NCBI RefSeq assembly: GCF_028281565.1
Contig: NZ_JANQJQ010000048.1
Coordinates: forward strand, 124,001-188,000
Direction: 5' to 3'
DNA length: 64,000 bases
Origin: Seonamhaeicola sp.
Lineage (GTDB): Bacteria > Bacteroidota > Bacteroidia > Flavobacteriales > Flavobacteriaceae
The notes under the pieces were generated by a model. The model was not told where the DNA came from, did not search any database, and saw only the letters and a list, made by a program, of their open reading frames with translations. The first letter of the stretch is position 1; the number at the start of each line of letters is the position of its first letter. A program made the translations under genes and the position numbers. Below are positions 37,484 through 47,763 of the stretch, piece by piece.

Positions 37484-38185
37484 TTATTTAAAAAATTTAC
37501 CCGATTCCTTAACGCTTTCTCCCCAAATCTTAATGTTATCAAACATACCCGTATCATCAAAAGACCCAAACCCTATAAACCCTTGATCAAAATGTTTATC
37601 TACCGCTTCCATGATAGGCATACTCATGTCATCAAAGAATACCTTAATCATTCCAACTTTTACATCGCGTTCAATTCTGACTTTATGCCAGTTATTTCCC
37701 CATGCAACTCCTTTTGATACTTTAGAGGTTATGTTAGTTTGTGGCTCATCATTAACTAGAAAGATGCTATGGGCATGGGGATCTGCAACGGATGAGATGT
37801 GTACGTAATAATAATTCGTGGGATCTTTCACGTTAAAGAACAAACAGATATCCCTATGCGGATATTCCCTACTTGTCTGTTTAACATCCACTTCAAGTAC
37901 AAAACTCCCCACTTTAATTTGAGTTAAAACCCCTATATTGAATGGGGAGCTAACAGGCAATTCATATTTACTCAAGTTAAACAATTCCAGGGACTTATTG
38001 TTCAAGGTATCCGACAACCTCCAAGCGGTAGCATCGGTAAACTCGAAACCATGCATGTTTTGTCCATCTTCAAAATTATTTTCGTAAACCAGCGGATAGT
38101 CTTGAGCTTGCAACTGTATATTGAAAGTCACCATAGGCACTACCATCAATACAAATAGATTAAGATTTAATTTTATACGTTTCAT
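37484..38185 (-). CDS. Secreted LamG/DUF1080-like beta-sandwich protein
   Basis: 233 residues with a signal peptide ending in IQLQAQ. The mature part is a single concanavalin-A-like sandwich: YENNFEDGQNMHGFEF near the start, VGSFVLEVDVKQTSREYP, WHKVRIERDVKVGMIKVFFDD, and GFIGFGSFDDTGMFDNIKIW at the end. This resembles DUF1080 and LamG-type folds. No catalytic set is evident. It could bind glycan or serve as the 3-keto-glycoside cleaving partner of the PUL-3 oxidoreductase. Its start is 1 bp from the stop of the preceding paralog A, and it lies 6 bp before the sulfatase, so it is firmly within the operon. Confidence 0.75.
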   Translation of the reverse strand: MKRIKLNLNLFVLMVVPMVTFNIQLQAQDYPLVYENNFEDGQNMHGFEFTDATAWRLSDTLNNKSLELFNLSKYELPVSSPFNIGVLTQIKVGSFVLEVDVKQTSREYPHRDICLFFNVKDPTNYYYVHISSVADPHAHSIFLVNDEPQTNITSKVSKGVAWGNNWHKVRIERDVKVGMIKVFFDDMSMPIMEAVDKHFDQGFIGFGSFDDTGMFDNIKIWGESVKESGKFFK

Positions 38186-38186
38186 A

Positions 38187-41100
38187 CTAATTATTAATTT
38201 TTATTTTATGAATACCTGTACTTTCCAATGTATAATTTTGGGTGCCTTTTTGTTTATGGTACACTTCAAGGTTCTCCGCTTTTGTGGTTTGTACCGTAAT
38301 TTCATACCCGCCTTCTGTATTGGAAATATCCAATACATCTGTTGTCATATTTTGTGGTCTCAAAGCAATGTCCTGAAAAACTGTAACCGTTTCTAGAACA
38401 TCCCGTCTTACGTCTAACGGAAATTTTGTATCTCCGATTCTCAGGTTTGCAGAATGTGAAACCTTTTCACTCCACCAGTCAATATTTAGCAGGTAGATTG
38501 TTCTCGTTTCGCCATCGTCCCAATCCCAAGCTGCAAATTCAATATTATCTGCCGCTTCGACCCAACCATTTTGCCATTGGTTCGCTATCGCAGCCTTACC
38601 TATATTTTTTAAATCTTGGACGTACTCATTCCTGATCGGCGACTCGGCAGGATATAATTTTTGTGGATAAAAAATTACCTCTCCTTTTCCAACTTTATGT
38701 CTATATGGGGATTTCTTGGTTTTATAATCCGATCCTAAAAGTTCAATTAACACCTTATCGTCTTCAGGATATTGGGTTGGACGATTCCTCTTTAACTCAG
38801 TATTGATGTGGTTTCCTGTAAGCAATAATGTTTTTCCCTTTTTAACAAATGCAAGCATGCGTTCAAAATCATCTTTCTGATAGCTATTCCATCCCAGAAA
38901 AGCTAGCGCCCCATAGTCATCGAGCACCTCCTGAGGTGCTTCAATTGGCAATAAATCCACCAAGCCGTATGGCGTTGCTGTGTAAAATCCCTTAGGACGT
39001 CTTGGTTCATCTTTTAATAGGTAAACATGATCCATCACGGAATTTGGGTAAAACGCTTTAAGCAAATCAAAACCCTCCTCTGGCGCTCCAAATTCCCACT
39101 CGTCCCCCTTCTGGGACCAAGCATTGCTTCTCATAAAACTTTTCCAGGCATCATTTCTCCCTTGGATTACAGCGATTGGAGCAACGGGACGACCTCTACG
39201 CTCATGGGTTTGAATATAGTACAACAAATCGCTTTGCTTCTTTATATGGGCTTTCCCTTCTATGCTAAACCTATCTTCTCCCGACTCCACATTCCACACG
39301 CCTTCCTCGGTGTTAATATGGGTAGCACCATGAATATAGGATATGGCGAGGGATAAAAAGAACCTTCTGGTATGATCGGTATCATTGAAAGGGTAATTTG
39401 CCCATTGTAATGCCAAATGGGTTCCAAAATCTTTTTTATTGTATGCTTTACAGGCCCCTCTTATAGAGGACATGATTACCTCTTCTGGGCCATACATCTG
39501 CTCTGCTCCTACCCACTCATAGCCCGCCTGAAAGAAATATCGAAATAATGTAGACGGCCCTGTATGTCTTGTACTAGATCCTCTCGCTTTACTGAGGTTT
39601 TCAACAAAAGTCTTGGCTCCGTCTGCCATGTCTTTTACCCCATAAGGATCATAGTGAACAAAGGTGCTATTATTGGTGTGAATTGGTCGCGCCTTAGCAA
39701 ATATGCCTCCGTAGGGCCTGAATTTTGCTGCCAAATCGGAATACAATCCCTCGTGTTTAAAATGCTCCCAATAATAAAAACTACCATCATCTTCATGTGC
39801 CTGTCTTCCCATATAAAAAGGGCTATCTATAACCTCATCCGATGGGTTGATATTTCTTCCGGGAATGGTTCTTCCCTCGGTCATGAGTGCATACGGCATC
39901 TGCAAACCTTGAAGTAAATTAACTGCCCATGAATAAAATTCGGGATCGGCACCCCTGGCACCGCTCCATTGATAGGATGGTCTCCAACAATAGGAATTCC
40001 CAATACCTTCACGCATGTGCCATTTTAAGTATTTACCCCATTGCTCTTTTGATCTGGAAATATAAATATCGTCTCCTGTAGAAATATAAACACCATCATC
40101 TTTTTTATTAATGATTTGCTTTATTGATTCGACCGCTTCGTTAGTGCCATCGGAAATACGAATCTTTTGATTTAAACTAGCATCACCTGCATTAAAAACC
40201 AGCGCATGCAGTCCTGTCTGAACAAATTCTTTTTTGTGCACAACCGGATCTATATGCTTATCCCCTGATATAATAAGTTCCACATGCGGTTTATTGGTTT
40301 CTATTAAAATTCCAAATGGGCTATTATTTGAAACAAATTTTGGAATATAAACTACCTCAAAATCACGAGCACTATTTTCGTGTATCTCGATAGTTTTAAG
40401 TAGAAATGGGTATTTGGCGGGAAACCTATCCAATAGTTTCATTGACAATTCGTAATCGCCCAATGGCAATTCCGGAAGATTCACATCAAACTCCCCAACC
40501 TCCGAAGCTCTGTCAAATATTTTTCCAATAAAAAAAGGTTTTCCATTAATGGCAAATTCAAATTCCGGCCATTCCTTAGAAGATAGGTTTTCCCCTATCC
40601 AATTTTCTTGACCCTTAGTATTTGTTTTATAGGGCTGAATAGGGTAGCATCTAAGTACTTCGTCCACAGATTTAAAAGATGGTGTTCCTACCTTGCATTC
40701 CCCAGACATATTCAAACTTATAATTTGTACTAAGATGCACGCGATATCTTCAGGTATCTCAAAATCCTTAGTTATGACTTCCCAATCGGATTCACCTTCC
40801 GGGACATTAAGTTCCCATACCTGGTCTGCTTCATCAAAAATATCATCTAATGCCCTACCTAATTTCTCCTTATACAATTGAAGTCTTAACTTAAAAAAAC
40901 CTGTTGTGCCAAAGCCTTTAATCTCTCGTTTTACTGGAAATTGCACCTGAACCTTTTTGCCTTTAAATTTGGTTAATTGGTTTTGGGATAGTCTGTAATA
41001 GGCATTCTTCTCAAAAGATTCATTTTTTCCTGCAAATATCAGAGCGTAATCATCTTTTGAATATGTATCTTCTTGACTCAAATAATCGTCGATATGGTAA

Positions 41101-41381
41101 CAATGGTTCCTGAATGTTACCTCACTTCTGGGGTTAAATATTTCGGGAAGTATGGATGCGCCTGTAACCCTCATCCGTCGCTTTACTTTATGCTCATTAA
41201 CAGGTAAATTGAATATAACATTTAACTTATCTCCTGGATTCAATACATAACCAGTTGTATCAAATACAACGCTGCGGCACTCCTTATACTGACTCTGAAT
41301 TGTTGTTTTTTTTGCACAGGAAGTTACCAGAAATACTAGTAGGTAAGCAAATATTGCAGTAATCTTAATAGTTCGTTTCAT
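38187..41381 (-). CDS. Large lipoprotein of unknown function, glycoside-hydrolase-like paralog A
   Basis: About 1064 residues from the ATG at 41381 (an ATG at 41399 would add six); numbering here counts from 41399. A lipobox VTSC is followed by a beta-rich N-terminal half with CBM-like segments (WELNVPEGESDWEVI, SGECKVGTPSFKS). Then comes a probable TIM barrel (about 436-730) with MTEGRTIPGRNINPS, HEDDGSFYYW, GAEQMYGPEE (E633), FGTHLALQW and HGATHINTEEGVWN (E698, E699). A flavodoxin-like domain (about 740-925, AFLGWNSY, TLLLTGNH) and a C-terminal beta domain follow. This layout resembles GH42-type enzymes with a trimerisation domain, but I recognise no named family. It has two paralogs in the same operon. 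Confidence 0.85.
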   Translation of the reverse strand: MKRTIKITAIFAYLLVFLVTSCAKKTTIQSQYKECRSVVFDTTGYVLNPGDKLNVIFNLPVNEHKVKRRMRVTGASILPEIFNPRSEVTFRNHCYHIDDYLSQEDTYSKDDYALIFAGKNESFEKNAYYRLSQNQLTKFKGKKVQVQFPVKREIKGFGTTGFFKLRLQLYKEKLGRALDDIFDEADQVWELNVPEGESDWEVITKDFEIPEDIACILVQIISLNMSGECKVGTPSFKSVDEVLRCYPIQPYKTNTKGQENWIGENLSSKEWPEFEFAINGKPFFIGKIFDRASEVGEFDVNLPELPLGDYELSMKLLDRFPAKYPFLLKTIEIHENSARDFEVVYIPKFVSNNSPFGILIETNKPHVELIISGDKHIDPVVHKKEFVQTGLHALVFNAGDASLNQKIRISDGTNEAVESIKQIINKKDDGVYISTGDDIYISRSKEQWGKYLKWHMREGIGNSYCWRPSYQWSGARGADPEFYSWAVNLLQGLQMPYALMTEGRTIPGRNINPSDEVIDSPFYMGRQAHEDDGSFYYWEHFKHEGLYSDLAAKFRPYGGIFAKARPIHTNNSTFVHYDPYGVKDMADGAKTFVENLSKARGSSTRHTGPSTLFRYFFQAGYEWVGAEQMYGPEEVIMSSIRGACKAYNKKDFGTHLALQWANYPFNDTDHTRRFFLSLAISYIHGATHINTEEGVWNVESGEDRFSIEGKAHIKKQSDLLYYIQTHERRGRPVAPIAVIQGRNDAWKSFMRSNAWSQKGDEWEFGAPEEGFDLLKAFYPNSVMDHVYLLKDEPRRPKGFYTATPYGLVDLLPIEAPQEVLDDYGALAFLGWNSYQKDDFERMLAFVKKGKTLLLTGNHINTELKRNRPTQYPEDDKVLIELLGSDYKTKKSPYRHKVGKGEVIFYPQKLYPAESPIRNEYVQDLKNIGKAAIANQWQNGWVEAADNIEFAAWDWDDGETRTIYLLNIDWWSEKVSHSANLRIGDTKFPLDVRRDVLETVTVFQDIALRPQNMTTDVLDISNTEGGYEITVQTTKAENLEVYHKQKGTQNYTLESTGIHKIKINN

Positions 41382-41499
41382 AAATAATCCATAGCTCATT
41401 TTGTATCTATTTATATGGTATTTTAAGACCGCCCATTCTTTTAATGCCTGTCTTCTAAAATATTCTTATTGCAAATCATGGCCTTTATAATAAATCTAA

Positions 41500-43137
41500 C
41501 TACTCCGTTTTCTTTTCAACAAAAGCTCTAGGTGCATAACGGATTCCCTTTTGTCCCCAACGCTGTTCCAGTCCTTTTAGGGCCACTTTAAAATTGTTAT
41601 AATTCTTGTGTTTTAGTTCTGTCCACCCTACCTCAGCATAGGCGGCAATTCTAGGAAATATCTGATAGTGCATTTGTCCAATGGTGGGAGTCCATTCTGT
41701 CCACATCTGGCAACCAGTACCTATTACTTGAGGATGGTATGCTTTATCAAGCCCTTTTGGAATGGGGTCAAAGGCGTATGCCCTTGCTAAGTCTATGTTG
41801 TCATAAGCATAATCGAGATACGTTTCTGAATGTAATGAATTAACAATTTCAAATCCATCACTTACTGCTTTTGTAGCCAAAGCTATATCTCCTTTCCAAA
41901 AATGCACCACAGTTCCTGGCGCAAGTTCTTGATTAGATTTGGTATCTTCTTCATCTTGATAATCATGAATATTATCTCCCAATATGTCATTCCATCCCAT
42001 CATTCTTCTACCCTTACTTTTTAAATATTGGGATATGCTGTTTGTAAAATGAATTTGTAGTTCTGCTGGTGTCTGTAGTCCTCTTTCATCCATATATTTT
42101 GCTACAGACCTGGATGATTTCCAATAAGAGTATTCCACTTCATCTCCTCCAATGTGAATAACCTGAGAAGGAAATAATGCCATCACTTCGTCGAGAACAT
42201 CTGTAAGAAATTGATATACCCTTGAATTGCTTACATCATATACATCTGTACCGGCTCCAATTCCAAATCTAACCGGTACATTCGTTTCTTTTTTGGTGGT
42301 TCCCAACCAGCTATACGAAGCTATCGCGGCACTGGAGTGTCCTGGCATTTCAATTTCTGGTACTACTGTTATATGCCTCTCGGCCGCATATTGGACTATT
42401 TCTTTAATTTGTTCCTGCGTATAAAAACCTTTATGAGCTTCTCCTGTTTGAATGGGGCTATTCCATTTTAATGGGCCAACTTGGGTACTACTGCGTTCTG
42501 CCCCTATTTCTGTAAGGAGCGGGTATTTTTTGATTTCTATTCTCCACCCCTGATCATCCACCAAATGCCAATGAAACACATTCATTTTCAAATAGGCCAT
42601 TTCACCCAATAACTTTTTTACCTGATCCATCCCCTTAAAATGGCGGGATTCGTCAAGCATAAATGCGCGCCATGGAAACCTCGGTGTATCCTGGATTATG
42701 AGACTAGGAACCGTTAATGAAGAAACATCGTCAATTGGATTTGTACCGTTAGATAATAATTGTATCAAACTTTGAACACCATAAAACCAACCTGTTCCAT
42801 TTGATGCCCAGATTTGAATGTTGTTTTTGGAAACAATAAGCTTATAGCCTTCCTTCGAAAGGTCTTTTATGTATTTGAATTGAATACCATTGGCTTTAGG
42901 TTTCTTTGTTTCTACCAACTCTAGTGAACCTCCCAATAATTCTTTAAATTGCTTTTGCAAATACAACGCTGATTTTTTACTTTCAGGCACATAGTTGATT
43001 TTGACCTGACGGTTAAGCACAAATGAATCCACCCCTATGGTTATCTTTTGGGGACGTGGAATAATGTTAATGCCTTGTGCCTTCACATTTGTAATGTTCA
43101 ATAAATAGGCAGATAGCACGATAAGTAAAAGTCTCAT
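41500..43137 (-). CDS. GH20 beta-N-acetylhexosaminidase
   Basis: 545 residues. The signal peptide ends at NVKAQG. The GH20b domain (about 22-148) precedes the TIM barrel from PRFPWRAFMLDESRHF. The catalytic pair is D332-E333 in HIGGDEVEYSYW: Asp orients the substrate N-acetyl group and Glu is the acid. Also present are FHWHLVDDQGWRIEI and PEIEMPGHSSAA. It removes terminal beta-GlcNAc or beta-GalNAc in the periplasm and provides the best evidence for an amino-sugar-containing substrate of PUL-3. It lies between paralogs B and A, with 100 bp to the latter. Confidence 0.95.
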   Translation of the reverse strand: MRLLLIVLSAYLLNITNVKAQGINIIPRPQKITIGVDSFVLNRQVKINYVPESKKSALYLQKQFKELLGGSLELVETKKPKANGIQFKYIKDLSKEGYKLIVSKNNIQIWASNGTGWFYGVQSLIQLLSNGTNPIDDVSSLTVPSLIIQDTPRFPWRAFMLDESRHFKGMDQVKKLLGEMAYLKMNVFHWHLVDDQGWRIEIKKYPLLTEIGAERSSTQVGPLKWNSPIQTGEAHKGFYTQEQIKEIVQYAAERHITVVPEIEMPGHSSAAIASYSWLGTTKKETNVPVRFGIGAGTDVYDVSNSRVYQFLTDVLDEVMALFPSQVIHIGGDEVEYSYWKSSRSVAKYMDERGLQTPAELQIHFTNSISQYLKSKGRRMMGWNDILGDNIHDYQDEEDTKSNQELAPGTVVHFWKGDIALATKAVSDGFEIVNSLHSETYLDYAYDNIDLARAYAFDPIPKGLDKAYHPQVIGTGCQMWTEWTPTIGQMHYQIFPRIAAYAEVGWTELKHKNYNNFKVALKGLEQRWGQKGIRYAPRAFVEKKTE

Positions 43138-43190
43138 AGTTCTTCGTCTTATTTATAGATTGAATTTTACTGCTTCATAATCATAGATTA

Positions 43191-46100
43191 CTAAATTTTT
43201 ATTTTATGAATACCGGCATTTTCCAATTCATAATTTTGGATGCCTTTTTGCTTGTGGTATACGCTAAGAACGTCTTTTTCCGTTGTCTGTATTGTAATTT
43301 CGTATCCCTGTTCTGTTTTAGAGATATCCAAAATACCGGTAGTCATGCTTTCTGGCATAACAGCTACCTCCTGAAAAATGGTTACTGTTTCTAATACATC
43401 GCGCCTTATACTATTTAATGGAAACTTGGTATCCCCTATAATAAGGCTAGCCGGGTGCGATGTTTGAGCACTCCACCAATCTATATTCAATAAGTAAATC
43501 GTTCTTATGTTAGTAGCTTCATCATGCCATACTGCAAATTCTATGTTCTCTGCCGCTTCAATCCAACCTTTTTCCAGTTGGTTGTTTACAACCTTTTCTC
43601 CTATTTCCTTCATATCCTGCTCATACTGATTTCTGATCGGTGATTCGGCTGGATATAACTTTTGGGGATAGAATATCACTTCTCCCTTTCCTACGCGGTT
43701 TCGGTATGGCTTCTTTTTATTTTTGTAATCTGGCCCTAATAATTCAAACAATACCCCATCTTTTTTGGGATATTGAGTTGGGCGATTAGGCATTAACTCG
43801 GTATTTATATGGTTTCCTGTAAGGAGTAAGGTCTTACCCTTCTTTACATAGGAAAGCAGTTTCTCAAAATCGGCTTCTTGATAGGTATTCCAACCCAAAA
43901 AGATTATAGCCTCATAATCATCAAGTACATCTTGAGGGGCTTCTATCGGCAACAAATCCACTAATCCGTATGGTGTAGCGGTATACCACCCTTTTTGTGT
44001 TCTGGGTTCATGCTTAAGCATTTGTATATAATCAAGGACGGAATTGGGGTAGTACGTCTTGATTAAATCATAACTATCATCTGCTGCTCCCATGGCCCAT
44101 TCATCGCCTTGTTGAGACCAAACTGTCCCTGTTTTGTTTATGCATCTCCAGCTATCATTTCTTCCCTGGATAATGGCAATAGGAGCCACCAGATTTCCTC
44201 TACGTTCATGTGTTTGAATGTAATGTAATAAATTTCTTTGGCGTTTAATATGCGCTTTCCCTTCGGGACTATACCGATCTGTTCCTGCTTCAATATTCCA
44301 AAGACCATCCTCGGTATTAATATGTGTAGCACCGTGAATGTAAGAAACAGCTAAGGACAAAAACAATCTGGTGGCATGTTCTGTTTTATTGAAGGGTTCT
44401 GTACCCCATTGTGTCGCTAAATGTGTACCAAAATCCTTTTTACCATAGGCTTTGGAAGCTCCTCTAAGTGATGACATGGTCACTTCTTCTGCACTATACA
44501 TTTGTTCTGCCCCTACCCAATCGTAGCCTGCCTGCAGGAAATAGCGAAACAGCGTAGAAGGGCCGGTATGCCTTATGCTTGGCCCCCTAGCCTTACTTAA
44601 GTTATTCACAAATGTTTTAGCTCCGTCTGCCATATCTTTTACACCGTAGGGATCAAAAAAGACATGAGGACCGCCCTCTGTATAAATGAGCCTTGACTTG
44701 GCAAAAATCCCTCCGTAGGGTCTAAATTTGGCAGCTAAATCGGAATAAAGCCCCTCATATTTAAAGTGCAACCAATAATTGAAACAACCATCATCTTCGT
44801 GTGATTGTTTACCCATAAAAAGTGGGCTATCCATAATCTCAGCGGACGGGTTGATGTTACGCCCGGAAATAGTTCTCCCTTCCGTCATTAGCGAGTAAGG
44901 CATCTTTAAATCCTTTAGCAAGCCTAAGGCCCAATTATAGAACTCTGGATCCGCATCCCTTGCTCCACTCCATTGATAGGAAGGCCTCCAGCAATATGAA
45001 TTTCCAACGCCTTCACGCATGTACCATTTAAGATATTTGGCAAATTGTTCTTTATTCCTCCCAATATAGATATCGTCTCCATTGGAAATAAAAACACCAT
45101 CATCATCCCTTTTTAGAATTTGCCTTATATTACCAACAACTTCATTTGCACCATCCGAAACACGGATTTTTTGATTGGTTATAGGAGCTCCTGCTTCAAA
45201 AACTAAGGAATATAAACCTGTCTCCTCAAAGGCTTTTTTATTTTCCAAAGGAACAATCTGCTCGTCACCGGATATCCTTAATTGAACTCCTGGTTTATTT
45301 ATTTCGATGAGAATTGCAAACTCTTTATCGGAACTGACCATATTGGGGACATAGACCACTTCAAAATCCCGGGCACTATTTTCATGAACCTCTATAGTCT
45401 TCACTAAAAATGACAATCTCGCTGGAACACCGCGATCAATGAGCTTCATAGACAACTCATGATCTCCTGCCGATAACTCAGGTAGATTAACATCAAACTC
45501 ACTAATTCCTGAAGCCCTATCAAATACTTTGCCTGTATAAAAAGGTTGACCATCTACAGAGAATTCGAATTCAGGCCATTCTTTTGTGGATAAATTTTCG
45601 CCTATCCAATCATCCTGATTCCCAACAAAGGGTTGAAGGGGATTCAGAACTAAACTTTTATCTTTTCCTTTGAACTTGGGTGTGCCTACTTTACACATCC
45701 CTGACATGTTAAAACTGGTAATTTGAACCAGAATACAGGCAATATCATTAGGAATTTCAAATGCTTTTGACAACACATGCCAATCTGAATTTCCAACGGG
45801 CACATTGAGTTCCCATATATCGTCCGCATCGTCAAATATATCATCTACATGTTGGCCTTCTTTTTTCTTATATAGCTGTAATCTTAACTTGAAGTACCCA
45901 TCTTTCCCAAAACTTTCAATACTGGGCTTAACCGGAAACTGAATCTGCATTTTGCTCCCAATAAATCTCGCTAAACGATCCTCTTCTAATTTGTAGTAAG
46001 CATTTTTTTCAAAGGGTTCATTAGTGCCTTCAAATACTAAGGCGTAAGCTTCATTATAGCCATCATTTGCATCCAAATAGTCATCTATTAGGTAATGATG

Positions 46101-46436
46101 CTCACGGAAGGAAACTTCGTCTTTCTTTCCGAACCTCTCGGGCAATACGGATGACCCTTTGACCCTAATGCTTCTTTTCATCTTATGGTCAGGAGGAGAT
46201 AAACTAAAGCTTGTTTGTATGCTCTCTCCTGGGTTTAGCACACGTCCGGTAGGATCATACAGGCCTGGTTGTACTTTCCTCATAGTATCATATACAACCG
46301 TACGATGTTCTGTGTATTGGCTTTGGAGGCTCTGGCTGTTTTCTTTGCAGGAAATTAGTAGGACCAATAACAACCCTATAAATACTATTTTGCATAGGTT
46401 TCTACCTATTATAAATCTATAATATTGCTTTATCAT
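43191..46436 (-). CDS. Large lipoprotein of unknown function, glycoside-hydrolase-like paralog B
   Basis: 1081 residues with lipobox LISC. It is colinear with paralog A from end to end. The shared barrel motifs are EGRTISGRNINPS, SHEDDGCFNYW, HTGPSTLFRYFLQAGYDWV, GAEQMYSAEE, FGTHLATQWG and HGATHINTEDGLWN. The acidic residues in the GAEQ and NTE motifs are kept in all three copies and are the best catalytic candidates. Between lipobox and the first conserved block it has a slightly longer linker than A. It precedes GH20 by 53 bp and follows the arylsulfotransferase-like gene by 22 bp. Differences from A (Cys for Ser after EDDG, Leu for Phe in the barrel) hint at a shifted specificity. Confidence 0.85.
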   Translation of the reverse strand: MIKQYYRFIIGRNLCKIVFIGLLLVLLISCKENSQSLQSQYTEHRTVVYDTMRKVQPGLYDPTGRVLNPGESIQTSFSLSPPDHKMKRSIRVKGSSVLPERFGKKDEVSFREHHYLIDDYLDANDGYNEAYALVFEGTNEPFEKNAYYKLEEDRLARFIGSKMQIQFPVKPSIESFGKDGYFKLRLQLYKKKEGQHVDDIFDDADDIWELNVPVGNSDWHVLSKAFEIPNDIACILVQITSFNMSGMCKVGTPKFKGKDKSLVLNPLQPFVGNQDDWIGENLSTKEWPEFEFSVDGQPFYTGKVFDRASGISEFDVNLPELSAGDHELSMKLIDRGVPARLSFLVKTIEVHENSARDFEVVYVPNMVSSDKEFAILIEINKPGVQLRISGDEQIVPLENKKAFEETGLYSLVFEAGAPITNQKIRVSDGANEVVGNIRQILKRDDDGVFISNGDDIYIGRNKEQFAKYLKWYMREGVGNSYCWRPSYQWSGARDADPEFYNWALGLLKDLKMPYSLMTEGRTISGRNINPSAEIMDSPLFMGKQSHEDDGCFNYWLHFKYEGLYSDLAAKFRPYGGIFAKSRLIYTEGGPHVFFDPYGVKDMADGAKTFVNNLSKARGPSIRHTGPSTLFRYFLQAGYDWVGAEQMYSAEEVTMSSLRGASKAYGKKDFGTHLATQWGTEPFNKTEHATRLFLSLAVSYIHGATHINTEDGLWNIEAGTDRYSPEGKAHIKRQRNLLHYIQTHERRGNLVAPIAIIQGRNDSWRCINKTGTVWSQQGDEWAMGAADDSYDLIKTYYPNSVLDYIQMLKHEPRTQKGWYTATPYGLVDLLPIEAPQDVLDDYEAIIFLGWNTYQEADFEKLLSYVKKGKTLLLTGNHINTELMPNRPTQYPKKDGVLFELLGPDYKNKKKPYRNRVGKGEVIFYPQKLYPAESPIRNQYEQDMKEIGEKVVNNQLEKGWIEAAENIEFAVWHDEATNIRTIYLLNIDWWSAQTSHPASLIIGDTKFPLNSIRRDVLETVTIFQEVAVMPESMTTGILDISKTEQGYEITIQTTEKDVLSVYHKQKGIQNYELENAGIHKIKI

Positions 46437-46458
46437 GTTTAAATTGTTTTTCAGGATT

Positions 46459-47757
46459 CTATAGACCTAGACTTGTTATGGCCGAATCACCAAATGAATA
46501 ATTGTAAGCTCTCCAGTATTTTTGTTCTCCACCACCGTTGTATTTCCAAACCACTTCATTTTGAGGGGTCACCTCCCAAAACCCAAAATCGCCTTCACAT
46601 ATCAATGTATTTCCGTTATCCAATCGAACTGCACCTGAAATAATGGCCACGTACATATCAGGATCCGTAAAACTCCAAACGACTTCCGGTTCGTTGTTTT
46701 GATTTGTCTGTAAGTTGAAGTTGGATGGCATTTTTAATTCATAAACCGTAGATTGGTTTGCATTAGTACCATTCATAAAGACCAATACATTACCTGAACC
46801 GGGTTCATTACCTTCTAACAGGTTAGGAAAATGAACCTTGTAGAACATTCGATCTCCTTGAGTATTATTATATGCCCCAGGGTTACCAAACCTGTAAATC
46901 AAGTCACCTCCTTTACCATAATTGCCACCGGCATGAGAGGCCGCTTCTGCCTTGGTTGTACTATGATCAATAACCCATACTTCTCCATAGAAATTAACGC
47001 TAAGATAAATTACATCCTTAACGGCATCATAGTCAATCCCATTGGCATGCATAATATCACCATCATCACCAACCAAATCATTATTATTAAAGACATAGCT
47101 ATGATCTATCAATTGGGGGTTTTCATCTATTTGCCCATAATTAGGCAAATTAGGATCTACATCTTGAACAAGATGATCTATACTATGCCATTCCCATTCA
47201 ATTTGATTGGTACTGGGATTAACTTCAATCAAGGCTTCGGTATACAAATCGGTTATAACATTAATTCCCAATGCCTGCGCTTCAGAAGCTGCCACTCTTT
47301 CCCATACAATAAAAAGCACATTTCCGTTTGGCAACATTTCAACATCATGGTGGGCAATATAGTCTGACGAACTATATTCAAATTCCCAATCTATGGTACC
47401 ATCAATGTTGACAATCTTTATTTTTCCCCCAAAACCTCCAAAGGTAATTTGAGGAATATCTGCTTTGAACATTCCCAGTAACCGTCCATCTGGTAACAAC
47501 TCCAAATCGTTACCTAAATTATCGTCGAGAACCCATTCGTAAAGTTCGTTTCCTTTCTTGTCCAATAACTTGGCTTCTGTGCCTCCATTATAGATTGCAA
47601 AAACCAAACTATTATCTATTTTGTCTGCTACATATACCTCAACTTCATCTGTTAATACTAGAGGTTCTTCATTAGAAGCATTCGTATTGGATTCACAGGA
47701 AACCAATGAGACTAAAAAAAGAATTTGCAGGTATTTAAAACATTTCATCTTTTCCAT
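46459..47757 (-). CDS. Arylsulfotransferase (ASST)-like beta-propeller lipoprotein
   Basis: 432 residues with lipobox LVSC (Cys21). The protein is built of beta-propeller blades of the ASST type: ELYEWVLDDNLGNDLELLPDGR, IDWEFEYSSSDYIAHHDVEMLPNGN (H136, H137), IEWEWHSIDHL, and HANGIDYD (H237). ASST enzymes move a sulfuryl group from a phenolic sulfate ester to another phenol through a sulfohistidine, without PAPS. Here the candidate histidines in the HHDV and HANG motifs fit that pattern. In a locus with two sulfatases it might redistribute sulfate, or be a non-catalytic propeller binding sulfated glycan. Some ASST-fold proteins of Bacteroidota have unknown roles. Confidence 0.78.
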   Translation of the reverse strand: MEKMKCFKYLQILFLVSLVSCESNTNASNEEPLVLTDEVEVYVADKIDNSLVFAIYNGGTEAKLLDKKGNELYEWVLDDNLGNDLELLPDGRLLGMFKADIPQITFGGFGGKIKIVNIDGTIDWEFEYSSSDYIAHHDVEMLPNGNVLFIVWERVAASEAQALGINVITDLYTEALIEVNPSTNQIEWEWHSIDHLVQDVDPNLPNYGQIDENPQLIDHSYVFNNNDLVGDDGDIMHANGIDYDAVKDVIYLSVNFYGEVWVIDHSTTKAEAASHAGGNYGKGGDLIYRFGNPGAYNNTQGDRMFYKVHFPNLLEGNEPGSGNVLVFMNGTNANQSTVYELKMPSNFNLQTNQNNEPEVVWSFTDPDMYVAIISGAVRLDNGNTLICEGDFGFWEVTPQNEVVWKYNGGGEQKYWRAYNYSFGDSAITSLGL

Positions 47758-47763
47758 AAATTA

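Noticed and set aside
46831-47367. 178-codon plus-strand frame opposite the ASST-like gene
   Set aside because: Ile/Asn-rich antisense shadow of repeated propeller sequence, without any recognisable feature.
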